Shown here one piece after another: positions 1-12,146 of a DNA stretch of 64,000 nucleotides. Within the stretch, counting starts at the first letter, position 1. The number at the start of each line of letters is the position of its first letter. The notes beneath the pieces were generated by a model that saw only the letters and a program-made list of their open reading frames with translations, searched no databases and was not told the DNA's origin. The position numbers were made by a program, and so were the translations under genes. This DNA comes from Solenopsis invicta. Taxonomy: Eukaryota; Arthropoda; Insecta; Hymenoptera; Formicidae. Location of the stretch: contig NC_052679.1 of assembly GCF_016802725.1 (NCBI RefSeq), positions 4,836,001 through 4,900,000 of the forward strand, given 5' to 3'.

Positions 1-3
1 TAA

Positions 4-162
4 AGCCTGTTCTACAATACGTCATATGTCGGTTGCATAAGCTGTAAGCTGCAAGAATTGACCAATTACAGTTGAATACTCTCCTCACATTCGATTGTGA
101 TTGGTCAATTCCTATGGCTTACAGCTTATGCAACCGACATACGACGTATTGTACAACAGGCT
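4..162. mobile_element. PIF/Harbinger-like MITE, copy 1
   Basis: Foldback element whose ends read AGCCTGTTCTACAATACG and, on the other strand, AGCCTGTTGTACAATACG. The arms pair over about 46 bp (4-49 with 117-162). It is flanked on both sides by TAA (1-3 and 163-165), the 3-bp target duplication typical of PIF/Harbinger. A second palindrome of the type TTGACCAAT...ATTGGTCAA lies in the centre. No coding capacity, so non-autonomous. Confidence 0.8.
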
Positions 163-164
163 TA

Positions 165-474
165 ATGGGCTTTCTACAATGAGCTATTAGTCAGTATCAT
201 AAGTTATAAGCCATAAGAATTAAGGTTGGTTTATGCAGGCCGTAACTGCTAACTTATGCCGAAATCTGTAAGAAATTGACCAATCATAATCGACTTATAG
301 AAGAATAATCGACTATGATTGGTCAATTTTTTATAGATTCCGGCATAAGTTAACGGTTACGGTTTGCATAAACTAACCTTTAATCAATCACAGTCAAATA
401 TTCTCTTTACATTTGATTGTGATTGATCAATTTTTATGACTTATGATTTATAATAGCTGTTGTAAAAAGCTCAT
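165..474. mobile_element. MITE, copy 2, interrupted by a nested element
   Basis: Outer arms start near 165 (GGGCTTTCTACAATGAGCTATTAG) and end near 474 (reverse complement GAGCTTTTTACAACAGCTATT). The element is split by the nested insertion at 223-379. Removing the insert restores a sequence very close to the element at 502-658. Exact ends are uncertain by a few bases. Confidence 0.65.
223..379. mobile_element. MITE nested inside copy 2
   Basis: Arms AGGTTGGTTTATGC and, reverse complemented, AGGTTAGTTTATGC, flanked on both sides by TTA (220-222 and 380-382). The centre carries a palindrome AAATTGACCAATCATA...TATGATTGGTCAATTT like that of the neighbouring elements. The uninterrupted target is seen in the related copy at 502-658. 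Confidence 0.75.
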
Positions 475-501
475 AATAACTTATTATAGAAAGCTCATTA
501 T

Positions 502-658
502 AGGTTTTATACAATAAGCTATTAGTCGATGTCATAAGTTATAAGCAATAAGAATTAATCAATCACAGTCAAATGTGAAGAGAATATTTGACTGTGATTG
601 ATCAATTTTTACGGCTTATGACTTATGACACCAAATGATAACTTGTTATAGAAAATTT
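502..658. mobile_element. MITE, copy 3 (uninterrupted relative of copy 2)
   Basis: Foldback sequence from about AGGTTTTATACAATAAGCTATTAG to the reverse complement AAATTTTCTATAACAAGTTAT, with a near-perfect central palindrome around 560-605 (AATCAATCACAGTCAAAT / ATTTGACTGTGATTGATC). No ORF. Ends are approximate. Confidence 0.6.
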
Positions 659-759
659 ATTAAACCGAGATCAAAAGTAATCTATGATAGAAATAGGCTT
701 TATACATTAAGAAATCAATTATATAAATAAATCATAAAGAATTTTACAACAATTTTGCA

Positions 760-2052
760 AAACTGTTTCTGCTGAACGCAGCCGTTATCTAGGGTTCTAG
801 TAACCGGAAACTTTCGTCATGATGATTTGCCCATCTATGCATGATCCGTGCCGGCGCTCGTAATCGCGCGCGCGCAAACATACCATTGGCCGCCATTTTG
901 TCACGTTTATTTCTACGCGTATCCCCCACCAGCGTTGAAAACAACCGAAGGTCGACGCTGCTCGCGATCGTGATTTCGAGTGCTCTTTGGTTAGGTTGCT
1001 GACTGCGTCGTTACGTTTGGGGCTTCAAAACAGTAAGTAGAAATACGTCTAGATCGTCGTGTACATCTCCATGTTCGTGTCTCGCGCCGGCTACGCTCGG
1101 CTTACCGTCCGCGCGGCAACGCCGCACCTCCACTCGGGATCCACGCGTGTGTGTGACTCGCTTCCAAGGAAAACAGAGAAATCGCGCGCGCGCGCGCACG
1201 TACGCACGCACGCAAGCAAGAAAGAGCACTTCGTCTCGAAAGCGAAAGGCAATCTCGTTTGGACAGACGTTTGCAGTCGGAAGACCTGGCTTGTCATCCA
1301 GATGCCAGTCGCCACCGCCGCAGTTATTTTTCGTCGTCGTCGCCGCCGCCACCGTCGCTCATCGCGCCATTCGGCACTCCTCGTCCGGCGTCGCGACGCC
1401 ACCGTCGTTCCCCGCCGACGCCACGTTCCCGTGGACGCGGCACGTCTCGTTCTCGCTATAACCTCCAACCTTTCGTATAACCTATATAATTATAACCTCG
1501 GACTCGTGTCAAGACGCAGCTCGACGACGATCGGTCGAATCGATCGTGCCGCTGCGGGTGCCTCCGCGCGCTTATCGTTTGTCCCGTAACGGTGATTTTG
1601 TTGGCAGCGACGGGAGAGGGGAACGGTGGTACGCCGATAATTTATTCGCTGAGCTGTGTCGCGTCCCCGTGTCATCGTGCTCCGCGGAAGGGGAACGCGC
1701 ACGTCGTCACGCATGTACGCATGTCGTGAGCTCTTCCGTGGCGACTCGTCGTGTGACGTAACCTCGGACCCGCGAAGCATCATTTGCGTGTGATGTGTGT
1801 GCGCGTGAAGACCTGTGTTCTCGAGACCGATCGCGTTTTGTCAAAACGCCTCAAAGGCGTTCTCATAATGTCAGTCAATCTTGCGATAAAAACGTGCAAT
1901 TTTCACGCGAGTGCCGAGCGATAAGTGCATTTCCGCGTATCGTAAGATTTGCGTATCCGAGTTTGCTAAAGCCAAGCGAGCAGGCCCACTTACTTCTGAT
2001 TTCATGTGTTGCCAGTGATTTCAGTGATCAAATAGTTTAAAGGCTGAACAAA
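760..2052 (+). promoter_or_regulatory. GC-rich promoter and 5' untranslated region of the zinc-finger gene
   Basis: Base composition changes from AT-rich to CpG-rich at about 830 and stays so to about 1750. A good donor GTAAGT lies at 1032-1037, and plausible acceptors (TTGCCAG, GATTTCAG) lie just before the start codon at about 2015-2030. This suggests a spliced 5'UTR. Several ORFs here in different frames are biased by GC-richness and show no protein features. The transcription start is not resolved. Confidence 0.5.
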
Positions 2053-5000
2053 ATGGACGTCACTGGGGATCTGAATCTACAGTGGGTAGGAGACGTGGAG
2101 CTGCACGAGGAGGTGATATGTGGCCTGGAGGCACAGCTGGTCGCATCGGAGGAGGAGGTAATTGGCGCCTGTGAGGAGGTAGCAGTGGAGGAAACCGTCG
2201 AGTCCGTTCCAGTGGAGAGCCATGTTCCTGCCACCGAGTCTGAGATACTCATGGTACCTCAGAGCAATGACATGGAGTCGATCTACATAGTGCCACAGGA
2301 TCAGGGGCATGACTATCTAAATATACAAGTGGGAGTCACTGAGGAAGTGATTACTGATAACTGGGACAGACCTGGTCCAGACGATGGGTAAGTTTTTGTG
2401 CAGATATGTAAGATAGATACATAATATGCATCTCTCTTTAACAAAACTTTATTTTGACTTCTTCCAGTTTCAATCTAAAGAATACTTTTACTTGGTACAT
2501 ATCTGCCAGCATTAGAAAATTATTTTCTCGATTCTTCAAAATCTTGTTTGCTAACAAGTTACTCCATTTAAAGGGTCGAGATTCCAGAGGCCAAAGTGAC
2601 TCATGACAATCTTCTGGAATACGATGATATGGAGATACCATTACCGATCGATCAGGACTCCTATCAAAATGCTCGGCCGTATCCATGCGACTTCTGCAGC
2701 CGCAGGTTCCGAAAGAAGGCTAATTTGATGAATCACATCGTGGCACATCAGACAGATAGGCCATATGGCTGCAATCTATGTGGGTCTCGCTACGTACGTA
2801 AATGTGACTTAAACAATCACTTAAAGGTCCACGCGTACGCACCATCGTCGCAAGACGGCCTCGAGGACGATTTAAATGACGAGGACTCGATGGCGGCTGA
2901 AGAGGAGGATGTAACGACCAGTGGCAATAAAGGCAGGCGCAAGAAGGTGCAATCGAGCGCGCCACGGAAAAGGAAGAACAATACTGCCGCTAATGTGCCG
3001 AAACGCAACATCGAGAGCATCAAGATAGAGATGGGCAAGTATGTGTATAAACCATACAATGATTATATGGACGCGCTAGAATCATTCCACGAGGACGAGC
3101 TGACCGATGGTTATTCTGCACGCAGCGGCAATTACGCATCTAGCTCGAGGTGGCAGATGGAGGAGATGTCATCTGTCACGGGCAGAGAGCAGCCGCAACA
3201 GTGGCCTGTCACCGATCCTACGAAGCCGTATGTCTGCCAATCCTGCGGCATCGGTTTTGCTAGGGAGAAGGCACTGGCATCACATGCGCGTATTCATGGT
3301 GGTGATAGTCCTTTCGAATGTACCTCATGTGGAGACATGTTTTGGGATATCAATAGTTTAAGGGATCATGTGCGTATCAAGCATGGTGGTACAATTCCCC
3401 AGCAGATATCCGATACAGAGGAATATGACAATGAGGCCGCTTACACGGGCGGCAATGAGAGGATCGGCGAGTTTTATTGTAATACTTGCGCGGTACCGTT
3501 CCATCGTTTGGATCTACTCAAACGCCATCAGAAGTAAATATTTTAAATTTACGAAAGATATATCAAAATTCCTATCATCTGTCTTGATAAACTCAAATGT
3601 TTGGGTATAGTTTATAGGAGTTTCAATAATGATATTTTTTGAAAGTAATTGAATCGATAGTTAAAAGTTTATTGATATCAAAGATTTCATGAAAATATAT
3701 GAGATGTGTTATTTTAATAATTGGATATTATCGCGAGTGTTAATGTTGAAAATTGTTTTATATAAAGTTTAATATTGTTTATATAGAATTCACATAAAAT
3801 CAGAGATGGACACAATGGAAGGTTCCAGTCAACATTATACGTGCAATGTTTGTGGAGAAGAATTTGAAGAGGCTCTAGCACTATTAGCACACGCGGAACT
3901 TCATGCTCCAAGGTATCCCCAGCTTTTATTAATGTAACAATCATTAGTGCAGAATCAGTATTCAAGTATTTTGTCAATATAATTCACTCCAGTTATAGTA
4001 TTGAGAGAGAAACATATTGAATATATTGCAATAATATTGATCATAATGTGACTTCAGTTCTTTTTTCTGAATTGGATTTATTTAATAACACATTTATGGG
4101 ATATTTATACTTATTTAGTAATTTATTTAAAACAAGATCTCCTAGTCGTCGTTGTTTACTGTGCGGGGCGAGATGTCGTGACGAAACAGAAGTCGCGGAT
4201 CATGTGCGACAGAATCATGCTGAGGATGCACCTCCAAACACATGTACGATGTGTGGAAAAACATGCAAGGACAAGCGCAGTTTACTCAAGCATTCTTGGA
4301 TACATAATGTCGACAAAACCTTTGGTTGCACAAAGTGCGGGAAGCGCTTCCACAGTAAAGCACGATTACGAAGGTAAATGAGTAGTAATAATAGTAATGG
4401 GAACGGGTGGGATATCAATCTTTCCACATCACTTAGATCATCCTCTGTGACTCCCGCTAAAAATTTATGAATTTAAAAGTCTGTATGTACGGAATGTGAG
4501 TTTAAACTCACAACTGTCACTTAAGAGTCCTTCGTTCTCACGAAACCACATGATATCCGAAATAAGATAACAGTATAGTAAAAGAAAATTTTAGTTTCCT
4601 TGCACTGTATTGTGTACAATATTCATGATTTTGATAAAAATACTTTTATCATAGAACTTCCTTATCTAGTCGAAAATATATTGTGTTGCAGACACATGGT
4701 ATCGCATCGTAACAAGATGGTAGCTTGCGATGAGTGCGGCGAAGAGTTTCCCGATGGACGAGCTCTCGTGAGCCACCGTCATTCACATAATAGGGAACTG
4801 GGCGGCCGTTCTTTTCCATGCCGCGAGTGCGGGAAGACTTTCGGTAGTCGTAGCTCACAACAGATTCATATACGTATTCACACGGGCGAGAGACCATACG
4901 GTTGCCGATTCTGTTGGAAGGCTTTCGCAGACGGCGGTACTCTGAGGAAACACGAGCGTATCCACACTGGCGAAAAGCCATATGGATGTGCGATCTGTCC

Positions 5001-6752
5001 TCGGGCATTTAATCAGAGAGTGAGTTGATCATTAGAATACGCGAAAAAAAGTGAATAATAAATACGCGTTGTTTTACTTATAAAAAAAGAGAAACACACA
5101 TTGTATTGTATTATTATTTATGTAACTTTTTAATGTTTAAAATAGCGAATAATTAACCATTATCCCAAACCGAAATTATAATCTGGCCGTTTGGTATAAT
5201 TTCAAAGCATGAATAAAATTAAAAATTATGTTCTATAATTAGACACTTTCGTTTTGATTAGAATGATTAAATTTAATCATTTGTACTTTCTTTTTATTTG
5301 CAGGTAGTTCTTCGAGAACACGTGCGCGCTCATCATTCAGGTCCTGATCCAAAATGCGTAGGCAGTGCAACACCATATTTGTGCAAGGTATGTGGTGAGT
5401 CGTACAGTACATCCGAGGAGATAGTGGCACATATAGTGCAACATTGTGACGATAACACTGCGTTGAGACGTCAACCTCAGACCGGGCCGCGCAAATATAA
5501 GAGGAGACGCAAAACGAAGCCTCTTGAAACAAACACAGTGGTACGTAGAAACGAGTTTTCGTTCGACATGATGGAAAGTAGCGGTGGCGGGGTCACCGGG
5601 AGTGGTACTGTTGGTGGCAGCAGCGGTGTCGTCGGTGGAGGTACTGGCACTGGTGGTTCCGATTCGGAAGAAAATACAAAGCGGAAACTTGGCAGGAAGA
5701 ACAAGCAACATCGATCGAACGTCGAGGAAGGCTATCAGAATGTGCTAAAAAGCTTTGAAAGCTCTCTACAAAACATAAACTCGATTGTAAGCAACTCCAA
5801 ATTAAACGCATCCAAATCGAAGCTTTCGAAGAAGAAGCTGCGCAAAGAGGAGAAGAAGCAGGAGGCACAAGCATCGAATCAGGCGGGTCGGCCGAAGATG
5901 ATCCACACGCAGAAGACGCGAGTGCCAGTCGAGGTGGGCAGCGACGGCGCGAAGAAAGGTCAGAAGACAAAGACGATGGTGACTCGTACACCAAAGGTGA
6001 TGCCGAACGAGCACAAATCCGGCATCTTTCCAGGTGGTGAACGGAATCGGCCGCGCACAAAGAACGTCAGTTATCACATTGAAGGTAAATCGCAAATCGT
6101 GCCAGCGACATTTCCGAAGGAAGATGCATCTACGGCGCAGCACTTATTTGTGAACATCAAGCAAGAGCCAGGCATTCAAAAGGCCACAGGTAACAGTCAC
6201 AGAAACAACAATGGTAATATTGTAGACCTTGGAAAAACTCAGGCATCAACAAACAAGAAAAAACCGTCATCGGCCACTGTGAAGAGAACTAAGAGGCAGA
6301 AGCCTGCAGTAGTGAAACAGGAATTGAACGCATCGGCCGTTACAATCGCAGAAGAACAGCAACAGCAACAGCAGTTGCAATTACAAAATAATAATAATAA
6401 TAATACCATGGAGAACATCGGCGATCCGATACGATTAATGGAACACGCAGTGGATGGCAGTAATCTGGAAGTAGCTTTCGAAGCGAGTGTTGTTACCGCT
6501 CAAGATGACGAGGGTGAAAGCATATTGCCAGACAACGCTATGCAAGAAATGGGTAACGGAGACGTTAAGCTTAGTATCAAGGTGGAGTCGGCTCCACAAA
6601 GGAGGATGCTCGCCGTACATAGTGTAATCACACCAGTGGACGATGTCCCGGAAACGATAATACCGGACACGGTAGAGTATACGTGCGAGATGTGTGCCGC
6701 AGTGTTCTCCAGCCGTGCCGAGTTATTGGTGCACGTGCCGATACACATTTGA
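2053..6752 (+). CDS. Poly-C2H2 zinc-finger protein, 15 fingers, 1141 aa
   Basis: Likely nuclear DNA-binding regulator. Six coding exons: 2053-2387, 2574-3533, 3787-3912, 4146-4373, 4692-5019, 5304-6752; lengths sum to a whole frame, and several joins rebuild a finger (for example ...LLKRHQ|KIH across exons 2/3). The start ATG has a good AAAATGG context. The first ~110 residues are acidic (EEV/VEE runs). Fingers 1-2 lie near residues 150-200, 3-5 near 330-435, 6-14 run from about 446 to the start of exon 6, and a lone finger 15 ends the protein (CEMC...HVPIH). Fingers 11-13 have Krüppel-type HTGE(R/K)PY linkers. A long Lys-rich, Gly-rich and Gln/Asn-rich tail separates fingers 14 and 15. Psi-K-x-E (sumoylation-like) motifs: IKIE, IKQE, VKQE, IKVE. 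An alternative acceptor 9 nt upstream of exon 4 (4137) is also in frame. I do not recognise a named orthologue. Confidence 0.9.
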
Positions 6753-7235
6753 TTTAATAATTTGTCCGAGCCAAAGAGTGGCACGGAGGTTTGTTCTACT
6801 TCTTTAAGTATACTTTTCGTTTAATCGAATCGCATAGTTTATCACGGATGAGGTTTGTTGTTTTAAAGGAGGTGACGATCGTTGAATTCCCTCTATCACC
6901 ACCACTATCTTCATCACTCGCTCTTTCCCTTCTTCCCTGTACTTCTTATTGTTCGATTCTCTATCGAACATTGCGATTTTATCGATAACACTCATAACTT
7001 CGTTAGATGCACTCGAATTTTCATGTTATATATATTGAAGGATTTATTGACAGTCTTTTAATTCAATTAGCATCGCTCGAGAATCGTTTCTTTGTATCAT
7101 TTCATGAATAACTCAAATTTAAACTTTCTTGATGTTTCAACATGTATGTGGCTAAATGATCGAATCAAATTGTTAATGACAGTACAGACATATTCGGTAC
7201 CAGGAACTGTTAAATATCATAATATATGTTATGTA

Positions 7236-7665
7236 TTAGAAGTGGGAAGTAACGCGTTACGAGAACAATGAATCTCCATTATGATACACTTTTATTTTTT
7301 TATAATAACGATTTGGAAATGATTTTATAATTTTTCATAATGGTAACAATAATACCAGAGTTGGAATAGTCACTTTTGACAAGAAACTCTTTTTAATTAC
7401 GCTTTATTCATTGAAAAAAGTAAAAATTATTTAACTTGTTATGTAACAGGTAAGGATAATGTATTATGTTTTCAATGAGTAATGCGTAATGGTAACGAGT
7501 TATTTATCAAAAGTGATTATGTTAATCTTGATACTACTATTACTGTTGTGTGAAAAAAATTGTATATGTATAATTTTATTACTAAATTATTATAATAAAA
7601 ATGTACTGATAATGATATAATGGAATAATAACATTAATCGTAACGTTATTTTTCGTTCCTCGTGT
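7236..7665. mobile_element. hAT-like MITE relic
   Basis: Left end GTGGGAAGTAACGCGTTACGAG and, reverse complemented from the right, GAGGAACGAAAAATAACGTTACGA. The GGGAAGTAACGCGTTAC core is characteristic of many insect hAT termini. An internal GGTAACGAGTTA repeat is also present. The 8-bp target duplication is not clear. Confidence 0.45.
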
Positions 7666-8402
7666 ACATCGTGATATAGACACAATATGTATCAAAAATA
7701 AACTATATAAAAAGCATATATAAAATACATATATTATGATATATAAATGAGGCTACTTATTTTGTATCTGACGTGTACAACTCGTCATTGTGTTCCTTTT
7801 ATACCGTTTGGACTTTCAAAATTTGTACGATGAAATACATACAGCAAAATTTTACAATTGCAATGACAGTGCTGGACTGAAAAGCAGAATACAAGGTGCA
7901 TAAACACAAACACTTTTTCATACATATGATACAGTATGAACATATATAAATGAAAAAAAGAGATCCTAAACATCGATATGATCAATACTTCTAAACGTTA
8001 TTATTTTGACCATGATTACTTATTTTTTTATAATTATAATTTAATTCACGAAGTTTTTGACTCGTTGAATTGATCGAGCAAAGGCAAGGAGTAAAGTGTT
8101 GAATTATCGAGCGATTTATTTTTAGTACTTGTTAGTTTCAATCAATATAGGATAACGCCTGTGTGTATCGTGAGATCTGTATTGTATTAACTATACATTC
8201 GGATATATTAATTATACGTTATTCTGTTAATTCAACTTTTGTTTTTTCGAAGAAAAAAAAGAAGAAATATTTTAAAAGGCATATTTATTTGTATTAAAAC
8301 CGAGATAAGAGATATTGGAAATAAATACGATATCAATTTGAAAGGATTATATATATAATATATATATGAATGCATCAAACACTGGATGAATTAATGTCGA
8401 TT

Positions 8403-8643
8403 CTATAGGGTATCTATAAAGTCTGTCCGCATTCCCTATGTTTCAGAAAGTGTTCAAGATTGAAAGATCAAAAAATACATTCGATTATTTCAAAGGATTA
8501 TTCTATCTCTCCTTTAATAAAAGAGTAGAGCTTTTCAAAATAATCGAACGTATTTCGCGTTAAGGTATTAACGTTTTTCATAATTTTGAAACCGTTTCCG
8601 AAATAAAGAGGACGAGGATAGACTTTATGGACATATTCTGTAC
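8403..8643. mobile_element. Foldback MITE with ~80-bp imperfect arms
   Basis: Left arm begins TATAGGGTATCTATAAAGTC. The right arm, reverse complemented, begins TACAGAATATGTCCATAAAGTC, and the match continues through GTTTCAG/GTTTCGG and the CGATTATTTCAAA/CGATTATTTTGAAA blocks. No ORF. Superfamily not assigned. Confidence 0.55.
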
Positions 8644-9124
8644 AATAATCGTCAAAAATAAAACTTTGGTGATTAAAAAAAAAGAAAGATTAACTATACA
8701 TAATAACTGTACGACATTGCACGCATTTTTGTGTGAATATCAATTTCTATATAATGCAGTTTTAATATGTGCTTCGCGAATAGTCATATAATCACCTCTT
8801 TGAATGCGACCATGCGACCGTTATAATTATACGTATAATTTTACGAGTAAAGAGAAGAGAAAATCAGTGAGAATCATTTCTGATGTGATAGTACCACTGT
8901 CTCTAATACCAAGTAATCATCGCGATGCACTTACTGTTCTATAAAAATAGGTGTTTATTGGATCTGACATGTCAGATTTTATACAAAATTAATGACTTCA
9001 TCTTCTTGTATATACATTAGTTATATTTTTAAGTTGCTTTTGATATCATAAAATAATAATATCACATATACATATATATGTGTATGTATGTATATATTTT
9101 CTTACATAATATATAAAATATATG

Positions 9125-9517
9125 TACAGGGTATTTGATAATGATTACACTCTCGCATAGAAATAGAATGGATTAAACTGAGTCGAAAAGTTCTATATCA
9201 TTTTGCGATTTTTGCGAATAGTTTCAGGTTATTAATTTATAAAGATAACCGAATTCGTCTGGCCTATCTCCAAATGCGATGCGTAGAACATACTTTCAAA
9301 TATTTTCTCACATATAACAGCGATGACTGCTAAGTGGTCATATCTTTCCGCACGCTTAGATTTAGCAATATATCGGGCAAATTTGGCTATCTTTTTAAAT
9401 TAATAACTTATTAATTATTTTACGAAAATTGCAAAATGGTACATAAACTTTTCAATTCAGTTTAGTCAATTCTATTACTATGCGAAAGTTTAATAATTAA
9501 TTATCAGACACCTTGTA
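9125..9517. mobile_element. Foldback MITE with ~95-bp arms
   Basis: Left arm TACAGGGTATTTGATAATGA and right arm (reverse complement) TACAAGGTGTCTGATAATTA. Pairing then continues through CTCGCATAGAAATAGAAT / TTCGCATAGTAATAGAAT and AGTCGAAAAGTTC / AATTGAAAAGTTT to about 9220 and 9420. The middle is unrelated unique sequence. No transposase. Confidence 0.65.
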
Positions 9518-12111
9518 TATAATGTTACGTATATTACGTACTGTGATATACATATGTACATATATATACATATACATATATATATTTATATTCAAAATTG
9601 TATAAAAATGTCGCACTGATATATCTGTTATTATGATTGACACATAATAAATGATTAAATTTGTTATTCTATTACTCGTGGCTGCGAGTTCTATCTAATT
9701 CAAATATTTTTTTTCCATAAGGCGATTATATATCGCGCAAGGAAGGGATCTCAACTGTTTCTATGGAATAGAAATGTTAAAAAGAATAATATCGAAATAT
9801 ATGTCTGTATAATATTATGTGAGATTTATACATTTTATAAGTCTCATCGAAGACTAATACTTTTCACTATCAAATTCACGAGTTCTTTTATTTATTTATT
9901 TATTTAATATTTCTCTTTATTGTCACATACATATTCGCGTATTTTTTTGCGTAAATTACACAAATTGACGTTAATTAAAAACACTCGGTGCGTTTTTTTT
10001 TTAAATTAAATTCTAAATTAATCCCTATTTTCTAACGTAAGTTCTAAATTAAGATTTAAGAATTTAATTAGTTTTTAGAATATATAATTCAAGGATAAAT
10101 GTGATGTATGAGATATTATTTTCATGTGTTCAAAACTTTTTGTCAGACAATTATAACGGTAAAGAAGAATATTGGATTCAACACTTTATCTACACTTTTG
10201 CGACACCGTCTTTCGAATTTTTCGGATAATGTTATTCTGATAGCGATATTTTTATTACTGTATTGCATATTCGAAGTATTAGTTATTGGAAATAGAGCTG
10301 TTTTTATATCACACGATACGCATAACTTCAACATTGATAGAGTGAGTGAATGAATGAGTGAGTGAGTAAAAGAAAAAGAGACTGGCGCATATTATGTAAT
10401 ATGTAGTAGAATGATTGTTTGTCGAATGTTTAGAAAAAAGGGAAAAACACTCGCGAATATATCCTTAGCTCGACGTTGACACGTGTATTTTAGACATTTG
10501 TATTTATACCTCCTCATTGATTAAGGCAATCAATCAAAAAAAAAGAAAAAAAAGAAAAAAGCACAAAAAGATTAAGTAGAAAAAAAGGAACGAGTGCATG
10601 CCCTATTTTTGTAGCCAAAACGTATTTTGAATACGACGAAAATTTTCGCATTATCGAAGCGCGCGTTTTTTCGCGGTAAGATGTACATTTTATTGTTTGA
10701 TACTGTGATGAGACAGAATCGGCGGCGTGCAGTGCCTACCTAGAACTTCGTTTCCATTTCCACCGGAGGAAAATAAAGGAAAAAATGGCGAGAGTCAGTC
10801 GAAGGGACATTGGATTTTGACGAGAACGGGAGAGATTCAACGGTCAACAAAATGTTAACAAATGAGTCTTTAACTATCGTGGATTAGACGAGACCGCATT
10901 GGCAAAGAAAAACTTTGCATTATAACAAAAAAAAAACAATGAAAATGAGGCTAATCCATTTGGATATTTAGGGAAGCGTTGTAGAGTTTTGTAGTCGATT
11001 TATCGTCTGTCACTAGTCTTTTTTTTTATCAGCAGTTAGGTTTTTTTTTTTTTTTTCTTTTAATTAAACAGATTTGAAAATCTGTCGCGAACATCAGTGA
11101 TCACCGGAGAGATCGGTGATAAAAAGTCTGTCCGATGGGATCTTATCCGATCTTTACGATCTCTTCGTTCGGGAGGCGCTTAATTGTATCTTAGTATTTT
11201 CTATTGCATGCCACACGCTAACACAACTTCCTTTTAACAATATTATATAGATGTATGTATGACACGAAGCAGAGAACACTTCGTGTAAGGACCGGGAAGA
11301 AAGCAAGACGATTATTGTAACAGCACGAGGTGTCCCTCACTTGTACAGTCGCAAAAATTACGCTTCAGGGACGAAAATCTATATGACCAATGTAAGATAA
11401 AAAGGAAAAAATTATTGGAAAACTATATATGTAAATATATACATATATTTACAAACACACACATACGAAGGAGGCATATTAATGCGAGAATTACACGACT
11501 AAATCCTTCGATCCTCGCCCTTCTTCTATGCGAAAGGACTCCATCGTGCGCAATTACATTCCTGTGTTACATCGCTACGGATTGTACCCTACGATCGTAC
11601 GTTTATCCAAATGAATTGATCTGCGTGACGTATGTACCGCAGGGCGATTAGGCGCAGATGCGATTAACAGCAAGAGACTAGAAGTGTGTATCGGCTGTAG
11701 ACGGTGCAAGCTGCGGAATGAAAAAGAAAAAGATGTAGATTGAGGCGAGAAAGGCAAAGAGAAATGGGATGAAGTAACGTTATATATGTGAAATATATAT
11801 GTATGTACACATACCTTTTTCAAACGCGAGAAGTCACTCGTACATAATGTAAGTAATTGTGTAACTTCTCTTTAATCGTAAGGCAGAACGTAGAGTAATA
11901 TTAGCCGTAGAGTATAACAAAATGTTGTATGATGAAGATTTCACAAGGTTCGAGAGAAGGAGGAAAATGGCAAAAGGAGCAGAGTGCATATGTTTTTGCA
12001 TGCGAGGAGAATAAGAGGACAGAGAGAGAAAGAGAGCGTATGTGTGCGTGTGAGAAAGAAAACTTATATGTTTTACGTTACATTTATCACTCAAATTGTA
12101 AACTAAGCTCT

Positions 12112-12146
12112 GAAGTATATATATACATATATATATATATATATAG
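12112..12146. repeat. TA microsatellite
   Basis: Run of alternating T and A with one interruption (ATATATATACATATATATATATA). Confidence 0.8.

Noticed and set aside
1011..1783. Overlapping ORFs on both strands in the GC-rich 5' region of the zinc-finger gene
   Set aside because: They overlap in several frames, are Arg/His-rich from CpG composition, and show no domain. The region is better read as promoter and 5'UTR.
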